12,872 bases of DNA, from the NCBI GenBank assembly GCA_964490765.1, contig CAZBDV010000046.1:1-12872 (forward strand). The letters run 5' to 3'. The stretch's first letter is position 1. The number at the start of each line of letters is the position of its first letter. Below the pieces are notes generated by a model. The model saw only the letters and a list, made by a program, of their open reading frames with translations, was not told the origin of the DNA and did not search any database. Both the position numbers and the translations under genes were made by a program. The stretch is from CAZBDV01 sp964490765 (lineage in GTDB: Bacteria; Cloacimonadota; Cloacimonadia; Cloacimonadales; JAJBBL01). Of this stretch, positions 1 to 7,054 are shown in pieces.

Positions 1-62
1 AAGTGGGAGATTGAACAATGAGTTATAATTTTACACCAACATTTAGGACTTGACTGAGTAGA

Positions 63-134
63 AAGTCTGGAGTTTATTTCTATCGATTAAATATAGAAGA
101 AAGTTTAACCAATAAAATGCTTCTTTTGAAGAAA
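63..134 (+). pseudogene. Relic of a FlgD-like/T9SS-type C-terminal sorting tail
   Basis: Reading from position 63 gives KSGVYFYRLN, then IEESLTNKMLLLKK. This is the last beta-strands and terminal KMLLLK of the FlgD-like secretion tail seen in other genes of this window. The frame is closed by TGA at 51-53, the other two forward frames also hold stops within the first 40 bases, and the frame runs on without a stop past the next gene's start. It is therefore not the normal end of an intact gene. I infer a truncated remnant of an upstream secreted-protein gene. Its last codons now carry the AAAGGAGAT ribosome-binding site of the gene at 148. The upstream body lies outside the window. Confidence 0.5.
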
Positions 135-147
135 GGAGATAAAGCAT

Positions 148-684
148 ATGAAAACGCTACTGATTTTGATGCTGATGGTTGTATTCACGGGTTCCATTCT
201 ATCAGCAGGTACGATGTTTGTTCATCTGGCATCCGGGGCGGTTCATTTTGCACTTGCGGATATCGAGCAAATGACATTTGTCGAAGATGAGCTGAACATC
301 CATCTGGTTTCGGGAATCACAGAAGATTTCTCTACCGAAGATATTCTTCAGATTACCTTTAGTGAAGAGACTTCAGCCGAAGATATGGTCGAGCTTGTCA
401 GTCGTATCCCGATCCGGTTTTTGAGGAACTATCCGAATCCTTTCAATCCGGAAACGACGATATCTTTTGAGCTTAATCAGAGAGGGAGAACAGAAGTCGA
501 GGTGTATAACATTAAAGGTCAGCTTGTTCGTGTGTTATTGGATGATATGTTGGATATCGGCAGTCATACGATTGTCTGGAACGGCAGAAACGAATCAAAC
601 GTGCCTGTATCCAGCGGTGTATATTTATACCGCGTATCGTTCAATGGTTCGGAATATCTAAGCAAAATGATCATGGTCAAATAG
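148..684 (+). CDS. Small secreted protein with duplicated N-terminal beta motif and FlgD-like/T9SS-type sorting tail
   Basis: A 178-aa exported protein. Residues 1-20 form a signal peptide (MKTLLILMLMVVFTGSILSA). Residues about 22-75 hold two tandem copies of a ~25-residue beta motif: TMFVHLASG...IEQMTF and ELNIHLVSG...ILQITF. Residues about 92-178 are a FlgD-Ig-like sorting tail with YPNPFNPETTISF, IKGQLVR, the W-N-G turn, SGVYLYR and a basic end (SKMIMVK). Such tails direct secretion or surface attachment in FCB bacteria with type IX-like systems. The ATG is preceded by AAAGGAGAT at good spacing. The stop is 12 bp before the next ATG, so the two genes are probably co-transcribed. No catalytic domain is visible. 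The short body suggests a structural or partner role for the gene downstream, which is inference. Confidence 0.85.
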   Translation: MKTLLILMLMVVFTGSILSAGTMFVHLASGAVHFALADIEQMTFVEDELNIHLVSGITEDFSTEDILQITFSEETSAEDMVELVSRIPIRFLRNYPNPFNPETTISFELNQRGRTEVEVYNIKGQLVRVLLDDMLDIGSHTIVWNGRNESNVPVSSGVYLYRVSFNGSEYLSKMIMVK

Positions 685-696
685 GAGGATAGAGAG

Positions 697-1650
697 ATGA
701 AAAGAATAACCATAGTTTTGATAGTACTTTGTATGGTTGCAACGGCAACAGCAACTCAGATGATTATTCATAAAACCGACGGACCGAATGTAACTGTGAA
801 TATCAATCACATCGAAAGCATAACATTCAGTTCAGCGGAGCTATCTTTTGAATGGCGCATCATCCCTGCTGGAGACTATACCTATGGAGAGAGTAACGAT
901 ATCCTGAACATAGACTATGACTATGAGATAATGAAGTATGAGGTAACTAATGCTCAGTATTTAGCGTATCTTCAGGAGGCTTATGCCGCAGGGGATATCT
1001 GGGTATCGGGTGATGAAGTGCAGGGCTACTATCCCGGAGATGAGCATTGGGGAGCAGGGAATTATCTTTTATATGGACTTGGGGCCCCTTTCACTTACAA
1101 TTATGCCCAGATATCATTCAGCAATGGAGAGTTTGTTTTGAATGCTCCATCAGGATTTACCGTTGATGATTATCTCAATCATCCGGTAGGACTTGTGAGT
1201 TGGTTTGGAGCCTGGCATTTTGCCGATTATTATGGCTTGCGACTGCCAACCGAGCATGAATGGGAGAAGGCAGCCCGTGGTATGACTGGTTATAATTATC
1301 CCTGGGGTAACATGATAGACGGCAGCCAGGCTAATTACATGGACAGTGGAGATCCTTATGATAACGGCACTACCCCTGCCGGTTTTTATAACGGAGAGAC
1401 GCATATAGTGAACGGTGTATCATTTGACACAACAGACAGCCCTTCACCTTATGGAGTCTATGATATGGTAGGCAATGTCTGGAATTGGACAGATAGCTGG
1501 TATGGTGGATCATGGCATACTACCCGTGTTGTGCGGGGCGGTAGCTGGTACAACCACACCAACTACCTGCCTTCGTGGATCCGTGATCTCGAAAACCCGT
1601 CCATAGTCAGGCTCTACTTCGGGTTCAGGTGTGTCAGGACTCAATTTTAA
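697..1650 (+). CDS. Secreted FGE-sulfatase-fold protein, probable DGR variable protein
   Basis: A 317-aa protein. Residues 1-19 are a signal peptide. Residues about 20-50 carry one copy of the QMIIHKTDG...IESITFS motif shared with the neighbour. From about residue 52 to the end is an FGE-sulfatase (C-type-lectin-like) domain, with IPAGDYTYG, YEIMKYEVTNAQYLAYL, RLPTEHEWEKAARG, GVYDMVGNVWNW, RVVRGGSW and GFRC. The paired active-site cysteines of true formylglycine-generating enzymes are absent: GGSW is followed by YNHTNYLPSWIR. A binding role is therefore more likely than catalysis. The last ~40 codons have the layout of a DGR variable region. The start is set by AGGAGG at 685-690. There is no lipobox and no sorting tail, so its destination after the inner membrane is unclear. 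Confidence 0.85.
   Translation: MKRITIVLIVLCMVATATATQMIIHKTDGPNVTVNINHIESITFSSAELSFEWRIIPAGDYTYGESNDILNIDYDYEIMKYEVTNAQYLAYLQEAYAAGDIWVSGDEVQGYYPGDEHWGAGNYLLYGLGAPFTYNYAQISFSNGEFVLNAPSGFTVDDYLNHPVGLVSWFGAWHFADYYGLRLPTEHEWEKAARGMTGYNYPWGNMIDGSQANYMDSGDPYDNGTTPAGFYNGETHIVNGVSFDTTDSPSPYGVYDMVGNVWNWTDSWYGGSWHTTRVVRGGSWYNHTNYLPSWIRDLENPSIVRLYFGFRCVRTQF
1525..1650 (+). other. Putative DGR variable region (VR1) at the 3' end of the FGE-fold gene
   Basis: The stretch encodes RVVRGGSW followed by YNHTNYLPSWIR, DLENPSIVRLYF and GFRC. In DGR target proteins the residues after GGSW are variable and derive from AAC/AAT codons of a template repeat. Here 15 of the 26 codons from 1549 to 1626 end in C (for example tac, aac, cac, acc, aac, tac in a row), as adenine mutagenesis of AAC codons predicts. 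Reversing those positions to Asn gives the familiar SWNNN...NR...NP...GFR template pattern. No template repeat or reverse transcriptase is in the window, so the call rests on pattern alone. Confidence 0.65.
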
Positions 1651-1680
1651 GGACACTTGTTCTTTGTAACTTGCACTTGC

Positions 1681-1727
1681 CCCGTGAAATGCTGCAAAGC
1701 AGCACCACTTCGTGGAGTTTCACAGGG
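1681..1727. repeat. Three-way-junction palindrome, REP-like element
   Basis: An outer stem CCCGTGAAA (1681-1689) pairs with TTTCACAGGG (1718-1727, one bulged A). It encloses two perfect small hairpins: GCTGC-AAA-GCAGC (1691-1703) and CCAC-TTC-GTGG (1705-1715). The fold is cloverleaf-like with almost no unpaired bases. It begins 30 bp after the stop of the FGE-fold gene and directly before the hydrolase stub. The compact GC-rich double hairpin resembles REP/BIME elements mobilised by RAYT (Y1) transposases. A role as transcription terminator, or as the structured element found downstream of DGR variable regions, is also possible. Confidence 0.5.
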
Positions 1728-1893
1728 TGAGTTCTTTTTCGGGCCTCAGCCAAAGCTGCTTTACGATCATCTGCAGGGGGCAAAGGACTACCTGCTGTTC
1801 ACAAACGAGACAACTGCAGCAGACCATGTGCAGGAAGGAGCTCATGCAATAGCCAATCAGTATTTTTTTCCCTGGATAGAGGACAATTTGTGA
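1728..1893 (+). pseudogene. C-terminal stub of an alpha/beta hydrolase
   Basis: An open frame in phase with the upstream FGE gene starts at TTG 1657 and ends at 1893. Its last ~55 residues read GPQPKLLYDHLQGAKDYLLF, then TNETTAADHVQEGAHAIANQ and YFFPWIEDNL. This matches the end of the alpha/beta-hydrolase fold (esterase/dipeptidyl-peptidase-like): 'LYDaL.GpK..i.FT' followed by a strand-helix with the catalytic His (AADHVQEGA, comparable to the usual GAGEHC..GA) and a final helix FxWL. The nucleophile and acid regions are missing, so it is a truncated remnant. Its TGA overlaps the GTG start of the receptor gene (GTGA), which suggests an old hydrolase-receptor operon broken on its 5' side. The first ~20 codons are the palindrome read through. 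Family assignment is from memory of the motif. Confidence 0.5.
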
Positions 1894-4181
1894 GAACTTG
1901 TATTCAAAGAAGCGTTGCAACAGTTTTGGCATTATTTGTAATAAGCATTGACCTTCTATTTTGCCAGACAGCCGGCATGCTCAACGGGAAGGTCGTTGAT
2001 ATGGAGTCCAGGGCAGGACTGGACGCTGTCCAGATATTCATTCGAGAGATCAACAGGATTGCCGAGACAGATGAAAACGGCGAATTTCTGATCAAGGATG
2101 TTAAACCCGGTGTTTATTACCTGAGTTTTCACCGTATAGGTTATCAGGGAAGAATTAAAACCGATATCGTGGTTCGGCCAAATAGAGCTACTGTTGTTGA
2201 TATCGAGATGAGAAAGGCTGCACTTGATGTCGAGGGAATTTCTCTGAAGTGGGATGTTCTGTTCGATGATGAAGATACCGGAAGTAAAACAATATCCTAT
2301 TCACGGGAGGAGATTAGAAGAGCTCCCGGTTCAGCTGGTGATGTCAGCAGGATATTGATGACGCTACCCAGTGTTGCTAAGGTCAATGATGAAAGTAACA
2401 GTCTTATAGTAAGAGGGGGGAATCCCTTCGAGAATGCTTTCTATATCGATGGCATCGAAGTTCCTAACATCAATCATTTCCCGCATCAGGGGAAAACTGG
2501 TGGTCCCATTGGTATGCTTAATGTTGAACTGATAAATGATGTTTCATTCTCGTCAGGTGGATTCTCAGCACTATATGGGGACAAGCTCTCCTCAATAATG
2601 GATATTTCATTCCGTGAAGGGAGCAGAAAAAAGCTCGAAGGGCAGTTGGAGTTGAGTTTCATCGGGTTTGGCGGGCTCATTGAAGGGCCTCTTCCATCGA
2701 ACAGAGGCTCCTTTATATTATCACATCGCAGAAGCTATCTGAATTATGTAGTCGATTGGTTTGATGTGGGCTCGACAGTAGCCCCCAGTTACAACAACCT
2801 GCAGACAAAACTGGTCTATGAGGTGAATCCCCGGCACAAGTTCACACTTCTCGGGATCTGGGCCGATGACCATAATTCACCTTCCCGGAAAGTAGCTCTG
2901 GAGAATAAGATGTCTCATTTCGGCAACCAGGACCTCTATCAAGGAACAATAGGGCTCAGCTGGCGAGCTCTGTTGAGTAACAGATCATTCTCCCAAACTT
3001 CGGTATCTTACACAGGTATGAAGTTTGATGAAGACTGGTATGATCTGGCAACTCAGGATTTAAGCATCAGAAACCGTTCATTTGAGCAGAGCGTTAACTT
3101 CCGGAGTGTCATCAGTTCGCAGATATCTGATAACTATCTGGTGGAATACGGGCTTGACGGCAGGATCATAACAAACAGCTATGATAATTACTATGGAGAA
3201 ACTACCTCTTTTAGCGGTGACGAAGATAGCGAGTATGTGATGGATAAAACAGCAAAATCGTACAATGCGGGTCTGTTTATCAATAACACTTTCAAACTGT
3301 CGAACCGGCTAACTGCCAATACAGGTCTGAGAACTGATTATTATGCATACAACGAAACATTTTCGCTCTCACCCAGGTTCTCTGCATCTTATGCTTTAGA
3401 TAACAAGACCACTATAAGAGGTTCTATCGGTCATTACCAGCAACAAATTCCCCTTATTCTTATGTCACAATCTGAGAGCAATAAAGAGCTCCGAAATCCA
3501 GGTGCAATGCACTACATAGCTGGTGTCGACAGATTGTTAGGAGAAGACAGCAAATTAACGCTCGAACTCTATGAAAAGAGATACAAGAATTTCCCAATAG
3601 ATATCAATCAACCCGCTGTTTTTGTTATAGATGAAGACTATTTCAAATTCTACGAATCGTTGGTTGATAAGGGAGTAGCTCTGTCACGCGGAGTCGAGGT
3701 TGTCTTTCAGAAGAAGTTGCTGGATCAGATATATGGATTAGCAGGAGCTACCTATTTCCGTTCGAGATACAGATCTTTAGACAGAGTCTGGTACGATAGA
3801 GGTTATGATAACAGGTTTGCTGTGAGTATCGAGGGGGGGTATAAACCTAACCATTACAGGGATTTCAGTATCCGCTGGGTTTATGCGGGTGGGGTCCCTT
3901 ATACCCCTTTCGATATCGAGCTGTCGAGCGAGTATAACCGTCCAGTATATGACTCAAATAGAATCAATGAACTCCGTTACCCTGACTATCACTCTCTCAA
4001 TATCAGATACGATCAGAGAGTATTCTTTAAGAAATCAACTTTAACATTCTTCCTGAGTGTATGGAATGTTTACGATCGTAAGAATATTGCAGATTATTTC
4101 TGGAACATAGAGGAACAAAAAGTCGATAAAATATACCAGTGGAGAAGGCTGCCGGTATTTGGCATAGAATATAGTTTCTAA
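1890..4181 (+). CDS. TonB-dependent outer-membrane receptor with N-terminal carboxypeptidase-regulatory-like domain
   Basis: A 763-aa outer-membrane protein. The GTG start is preceded by GAGGAC at suitable spacing and followed by a signal peptide (about residues 1-26, cleavage near LLFCQTAG). Residues about 28-110 form a CarboxypepD_reg-like beta-sandwich (LNGKVVDMES, TDENGEFLIKDVKPGVYYL, VDIEM). Residues about 135-245 are the plug (REEIRRAPGSAGDVSRIL, SNSLIVRGGNPFENAFYIDG, LYGDKLSSIMDI). The rest is the beta-barrel, ending in FGIEYSF, a C-terminal aromatic beta-signal. Family members import large ligands such as metal chelates, vitamins or glycans using TonB energy; the substrate cannot be read here. 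The GTGA overlap with the hydrolase stub implies translational coupling in the ancestral operon. Confidence 0.92.
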   Translation: MRTCIQRSVATVLALFVISIDLLFCQTAGMLNGKVVDMESRAGLDAVQIFIREINRIAETDENGEFLIKDVKPGVYYLSFHRIGYQGRIKTDIVVRPNRATVVDIEMRKAALDVEGISLKWDVLFDDEDTGSKTISYSREEIRRAPGSAGDVSRILMTLPSVAKVNDESNSLIVRGGNPFENAFYIDGIEVPNINHFPHQGKTGGPIGMLNVELINDVSFSSGGFSALYGDKLSSIMDISFREGSRKKLEGQLELSFIGFGGLIEGPLPSNRGSFILSHRRSYLNYVVDWFDVGSTVAPSYNNLQTKLVYEVNPRHKFTLLGIWADDHNSPSRKVALENKMSHFGNQDLYQGTIGLSWRALLSNRSFSQTSVSYTGMKFDEDWYDLATQDLSIRNRSFEQSVNFRSVISSQISDNYLVEYGLDGRIITNSYDNYYGETTSFSGDEDSEYVMDKTAKSYNAGLFINNTFKLSNRLTANTGLRTDYYAYNETFSLSPRFSASYALDNKTTIRGSIGHYQQQIPLILMSQSESNKELRNPGAMHYIAGVDRLLGEDSKLTLELYEKRYKNFPIDINQPAVFVIDEDYFKFYESLVDKGVALSRGVEVVFQKKLLDQIYGLAGATYFRSRYRSLDRVWYDRGYDNRFAVSIEGGYKPNHYRDFSIRWVYAGGVPYTPFDIELSSEYNRPVYDSNRINELRYPDYHSLNIRYDQRVFFKKSTLTFFLSVWNVYDRKNIADYFWNIEEQKVDKIYQWRRLPVFGIEYSF

Positions 4182-4330
4182 GATACCAGTAACTCGTGAT
4201 GCGTGATTGGTGGAAAAACCGGAGGGGGGCTGAGCAAGGGGAAAACTTGTTGAGAGTTGAAATTTGAAAGGACCAAGGGGGGCAGAGCAAGGGTTAAAAT
4301 TCCATGCTCCACCAAAATTGACTCGTAACT
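4182..4330. repeat. Short convergent intergenic spacer with G-rich direct repeat
   Basis: Two 17-bp units, GGGGGGCTGAGCAAGGG (4224-4240) and GGGGGGCAGAGCAAGGG (4277-4293), differ at one base and are 53 bp apart. They are bracketed by an inverted pair, TTGGTGGA (4207-4214) and TCCACCAA (4308-4315). The region separates the convergent receptor and nucleotidyltransferase genes. No T-run terminator is evident. Confidence 0.5.
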
Positions 4331-5107
4331 TCAGATAGTCCAGCTTTTCCCAAAGATTACCTCCCGGAAGAGTTTATTCAATGGTTCCGGGTCCGGCGGT
4401 TTTGTATCCGGGAATGAGCCTAGTTTCTCTTTATAATCCTTCAGCATATCCAGAAGATATTCGTGCAGATGAGTATTCTGTTCGATATGGTCCTGTTCGT
4501 TACCGGCAGCTTTGATTTCCATCAAATCTAATATCCGGTCTTTGATCGCTTTATCTTTAACCTGCTCCTGTAAAAGCACCCGGAACTCTACAGGCACCGG
4601 CATATTTCTTTCCAGAATCCAAGAACAGGCAAGCAGGGGGCGAATTACATAAAAGAACTTCTTGATCTTCATCTTTCCATTGCTCAGATATTGCTCGAAA
4701 CTGCTGGCGGCAATATTATAGTAGTGGTTCAGGCAGGTTTTACGGTTAAAGTAGATCCTGCTAAGCTCTCTCATCCTCTCGACTGCCGGACTGTATTGAT
4801 GATACACTATCGGACTTCTCAGCCATTCCAGCAAAGGGGGATTTGATTTGCGAAACAGCTGCAAAGTTTTTTTAAAATCCCAGCCGACAAAGTCAATATT
4901 GTCCGGGGTGATCTCTACCATATTATCTCTTACCTTTCCTATCTGAAGATACCAGTCCGGATGATGGATATAGATAAATCTTACATCCCAGTCACTGTCT
5001 CGGGAAGCAAAACCCCAGGCCCTGCTCCCACTCTCTACGGCATAGAGGATCCTTATGCCTTTCTCTTTCTCCAGCTTATGAAACTCTTTGACTATCAAAT
5101 CTTGCAT
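4331..5107 (-). CDS. Predicted nucleotidyltransferase, YcgL/RlaP-like (PF10127 type)
   Basis: From the ATG at 5107 this is a 258-aa soluble protein. GSRAWG (residues 27-32) followed by SRDSDWDVRFIY (35-46) is the Gly-Ser plus Asp-x-Asp metal-binding signature of the polymerase-beta nucleotidyltransferase superfamily, in the form typical of COG3541/YcgL proteins. DNIDFVGWDFKKTLQLFRKSNPPLLEWL and the helical remainder (YFYVIRPLLACSWIL-like segment) also fit that family. The frame extends to ATG 5191, but those 28 extra residues are low-complexity and precede the normal N-terminus, so I prefer 5107; the ribosome-binding sites are weak for both. Biological substrate unknown. It is a single gene, convergent with the receptor. 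Confidence 0.82.
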   Translation of the reverse strand: MQDLIVKEFHKLEKEKGIRILYAVESGSRAWGFASRDSDWDVRFIYIHHPDWYLQIGKVRDNMVEITPDNIDFVGWDFKKTLQLFRKSNPPLLEWLRSPIVYHQYSPAVERMRELSRIYFNRKTCLNHYYNIAASSFEQYLSNGKMKIKKFFYVIRPLLACSWILERNMPVPVEFRVLLQEQVKDKAIKDRILDLMEIKAAGNEQDHIEQNTHLHEYLLDMLKDYKEKLGSFPDTKPPDPEPLNKLFREVIFGKSWTI

Positions 5108-5275
5108 ATTTTCTGCTTCATTTTCCTGACTTGAAAAATCTCTGTCATCGACAAATTTTCTTTCTGTCACTCCTTCTACGCTCACCGGCATTACAGTTAA
5201 CAGCGTGAAGAAAACCGTTCGAGCACTGAGGAAAATTCTACTCCGTGGCTTCCGAGTTAGACGACAATATCTGAT

Positions 5276-5311
5276 TTACTCTATGGGGATTACTAACGTT
5301 TTATAGAGTAA
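5276..5311. repeat. Inverted repeat upstream of the nucleotidyltransferase
   Basis: TTACTCTAT (5276-5284) and ATAGAGTAA (5303-5311) are perfect 9-bp arms around an 18-base loop, within the 5192-5423 spacer. There is no adjacent T-run, so it is more likely an operator-like or incidental dyad than a terminator. The rest of this spacer shows nothing else recognisable except the palindrome at 5393. Confidence 0.3.
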
Positions 5312-5392
5312 CCCGATTATTCGAATAGTTTCAGTGAGTCAACAATAGTTTTTAGCTATTATATTGTACGCCGGGAGTTTTTCTTTGCTTCG

Positions 5393-5416
5393 TTTCTTTT
5401 GCCGGTGCAAAAGAAA
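5393..5416 (-). terminator. Palindrome just after the GLUG gene, possible terminator
   Basis: TTTCTTTTGC-CGGT-GCAAAAGAAA is a perfect 10-bp stem with a 4-base loop. It lies seven bases past the stop of the minus-strand GLUG gene. It is A/T-rich and lacks a clean U-tract, so termination is plausible but unproven. Similar CTTTTGCCGG-type palindromes occur between genes in many bacteria as dispersed repeats. Confidence 0.45.
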
Positions 5417-5423
5417 GAAGAAT

Positions 5424-6914
5424 TCATTTAAGTAAAAGCATCTTGCGGGTCTCTGTATAATCCGGGGTGGACATCCTGGAGAAGAAGATCCCAGAGCCGG
5501 CAGGTCTTCCTCTCTCATCGAGCCCGTCCCAGACTATCTGGTGCTCGCCGGCGGGGTATGGAGTAGAGGGGATGAGTCTCCTGACGAGCTGTCCGCGGAT
5601 ATTATAGATCTTAAGGTCCAGTTTTTCTACATCCCTGGGTATGCTGAATAGAATCCTCGTCTCCGGGTTGAAGGGGTTGGGAAAGTTAGAGAGTCTGGCC
5701 GGCTCGACGACTGCGATGATGTCATCTTCGACAGAGACTACAGGCTCTCGCAGATAAGGGTAACCGTCATTGAAATCATAATTCTCATCAGGAGCCCAGA
5801 TCTCGATAAAATCCCAGCCGACATAGGTATTATCAGCATAAGGATAGGTCATCTCGGCAGTGGTTCTGCCTTCTCCACCATACGATGTTGTTTGACCCGA
5901 TGTATCTGTATTCCAATAGCTATTATAAGTGGTGGAATCCACTTGACTTCCCGCCAAACCGCCAACATTAGAATTTCCACTCACACTCCCCGTGCTATAG
6001 CTGTTGGTTATAGTGGAAGTATCTTGAACTCCCACCAGGCCACCGACATAATAATCTCCATTCACATTACCAGTACTGTAACTGTTGCTAATGGTGGAAT
6101 CATTACGATTCCACCCCACCAAGCCGCCGACATAATTATCTCCACTCACAATCCCAGTGCTGTAGCTGTTATTGATGGTGGAACTAGATCGAGCACCCAC
6201 CAAGCCGCCAACAAACAAAGCACCACTCACACTTCCTGTGCTGTAGCTGTTGCTGATGGTGGTACCACTTTGACCCCCTACCAGACCCCCGACAATACCA
6301 TACCCAGACACACTTCCCGTGCTGTAGCTGTTATTGATGGTGGAATCAGATGTTTGACTCCCCACCAGGCCGCCGATACACCAAGTACCACTCACACTTC
6401 CTGTGCTGTAGCTGTTGCTGATGGTGGACCAAGATTGCTCTCCCACCAATCCGCCGATATTAAAATTTCCATTTATATCAACATTGGTTACACCGAGGTT
6501 TTCTATATATGCTCCGTCTAAGAAGCCCCAAAGTCCTAAAAAGTCAGTATCTGGCCGGTTGATATAAAGAGCGTCAATTGTGTGCTCCTGTCCGTTGTAA
6601 GAGCCGGTGAACGGGTAATTGTCTTCCAGGTTAAGCCAGTATCCAATGGAACTCCAACCCTCTCCAGCAAACCAAGTGCTGGTCTCCGCGGCATCAATAT
6701 TGGCTGTCTGAATATAGTGGCTCGCCCAGCGGGTGCTTTGATCAGGTGTAGGAACCACATCATCACCTGCCGCTATCCAGTAGAGATTTTCCAGGGAGGC
6801 TATCTCCCAGGGATTGTTTTGCGAGCCGTCACCAACAGCAGGAGCTATTGCGGTTTGTGCCATAAGGCCGGCACTTGCCATCAGGACTAAAAGAAGAATT
6901 GTTAAAAGTTTCAT
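5424..6914 (-). CDS. Secreted GLUG-repeat protein with FlgD-like/T9SS-type sorting tail
   Basis: A 496-aa protein. Residues 1-19 are a signal peptide (cleavage after LMA). Residues about 20-145 form a conserved entry domain (GDGSQNNPWEIASLENLYWI, YIQTANIDAAETSTW, GSYNGQEHTID), typical of GLUG proteins with a beta-helix-like fold. Residues about 152-330 hold seven GLUG repeats of 27-28 residues (consensus VGGLVG...STI.NSYSTGSVSG). YPYADNTYVGWDF closes the repeat domain. Residues about 410-496 are a sorting tail (NFPNPFNPETRILFSI, IRGQLVRRL, SGIFFSR, KMLLLK). GLUG proteins are generally surface adhesins or matrix proteins, so a surface or secreted role is inferred. The ATG overlaps the stop of a leader ORF (TAATG) and follows GGGAGGGG. 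It is paralogous to the gene at 10412. Confidence 0.9.
   Translation of the reverse strand: MKLLTILLLVLMASAGLMAQTAIAPAVGDGSQNNPWEIASLENLYWIAAGDDVVPTPDQSTRWASHYIQTANIDAAETSTWFAGEGWSSIGYWLNLEDNYPFTGSYNGQEHTIDALYINRPDTDFLGLWGFLDGAYIENLGVTNVDINGNFNIGGLVGEQSWSTISNSYSTGSVSGTWCIGGLVGSQTSDSTINNSYSTGSVSGYGIVGGLVGGQSGTTISNSYSTGSVSGALFVGGLVGARSSSTINNSYSTGIVSGDNYVGGLVGWNRNDSTISNSYSTGNVNGDYYVGGLVGVQDTSTITNSYSTGSVSGNSNVGGLAGSQVDSTTYNSYWNTDTSGQTTSYGGEGRTTAEMTYPYADNTYVGWDFIEIWAPDENYDFNDGYPYLREPVVSVEDDIIAVVEPARLSNFPNPFNPETRILFSIPRDVEKLDLKIYNIRGQLVRRLIPSTPYPAGEHQIVWDGLDERGRPAGSGIFFSRMSTPDYTETRKMLLLK
5913..6461 (-). repeat. 81/84-bp tandem repeat array encoding GLUG units
   Basis: The motif ctgtagctgtt...gatggtgg recurs on the + strand at 5995, 6076, 6160, 6241, 6322 and 6406, spaced 81, 84, 81, 81 and 84 bp, always multiples of three. 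Units beginning near 6226 and 6389 share about 40 identical bases. The array is coding, and the close DNA identity of some units suggests recent unit gain, loss or homogenisation. Confidence 0.85.
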
Positions 6915-7054
6915 TATCCCCTCCCAATCATGGTAATGCCTCGATAGGCCAGTGCCTGAGATTTATCCGCAGAATTGTCATAACTTCGATGTCTTTCGAA
7001 CCTGGAAAATTGATAGAAATCTTCATCCGGACCTCTGTCTAATGTATTCAGCAT
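6914..7054 (-). CDS. Candidate 46-aa leader ORF upstream of the GLUG gene
   Basis: A small open frame starts at ATG 7054: MLNTLDRGPDEDFY, then QFSRFERHRSYDNSADKSQ and ALAYRGITMIGRG. Its TAA shares one base with the ATG of the GLUG gene (TAATG), the classic arrangement for translational coupling. AAGG lies about 4 bases before the ATG. A homologous leader precedes the second GLUG gene. Between the two copies MLNTL.RGPDEDFY and RSYD.SA.KSQ are kept, and 7 of 10 base differences across these two blocks are silent third-position changes. That supports translation rather than a purely structural RNA. No family is recognised. Alternatively it is the tail of a decayed upstream gene. Confidence 0.45.
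   Translation of the reverse strand: MLNTLDRGPDEDFYQFSRFERHRSYDNSADKSQALAYRGITMIGRG

Noticed and set aside
697..1650. True formylglycine-generating enzyme (sulfatase activation)
   Set aside because: The paired active-site cysteines after GGSW are missing; the lipoprotein at 7343-8539 also lacks the first one.
5913..6461. CRISPR-like regular repeats
   Set aside because: The repeats are 81/84 bp coding units without unique spacers, and they translate into GLUG motifs.
5892..6521. Long + strand open frame (209 codons) opposite the GLUG repeats
   Set aside because: It is antisense to a clear repeat gene, made open by the multiple-of-three repeat period; it has no ribosome-binding site and no family resemblance.
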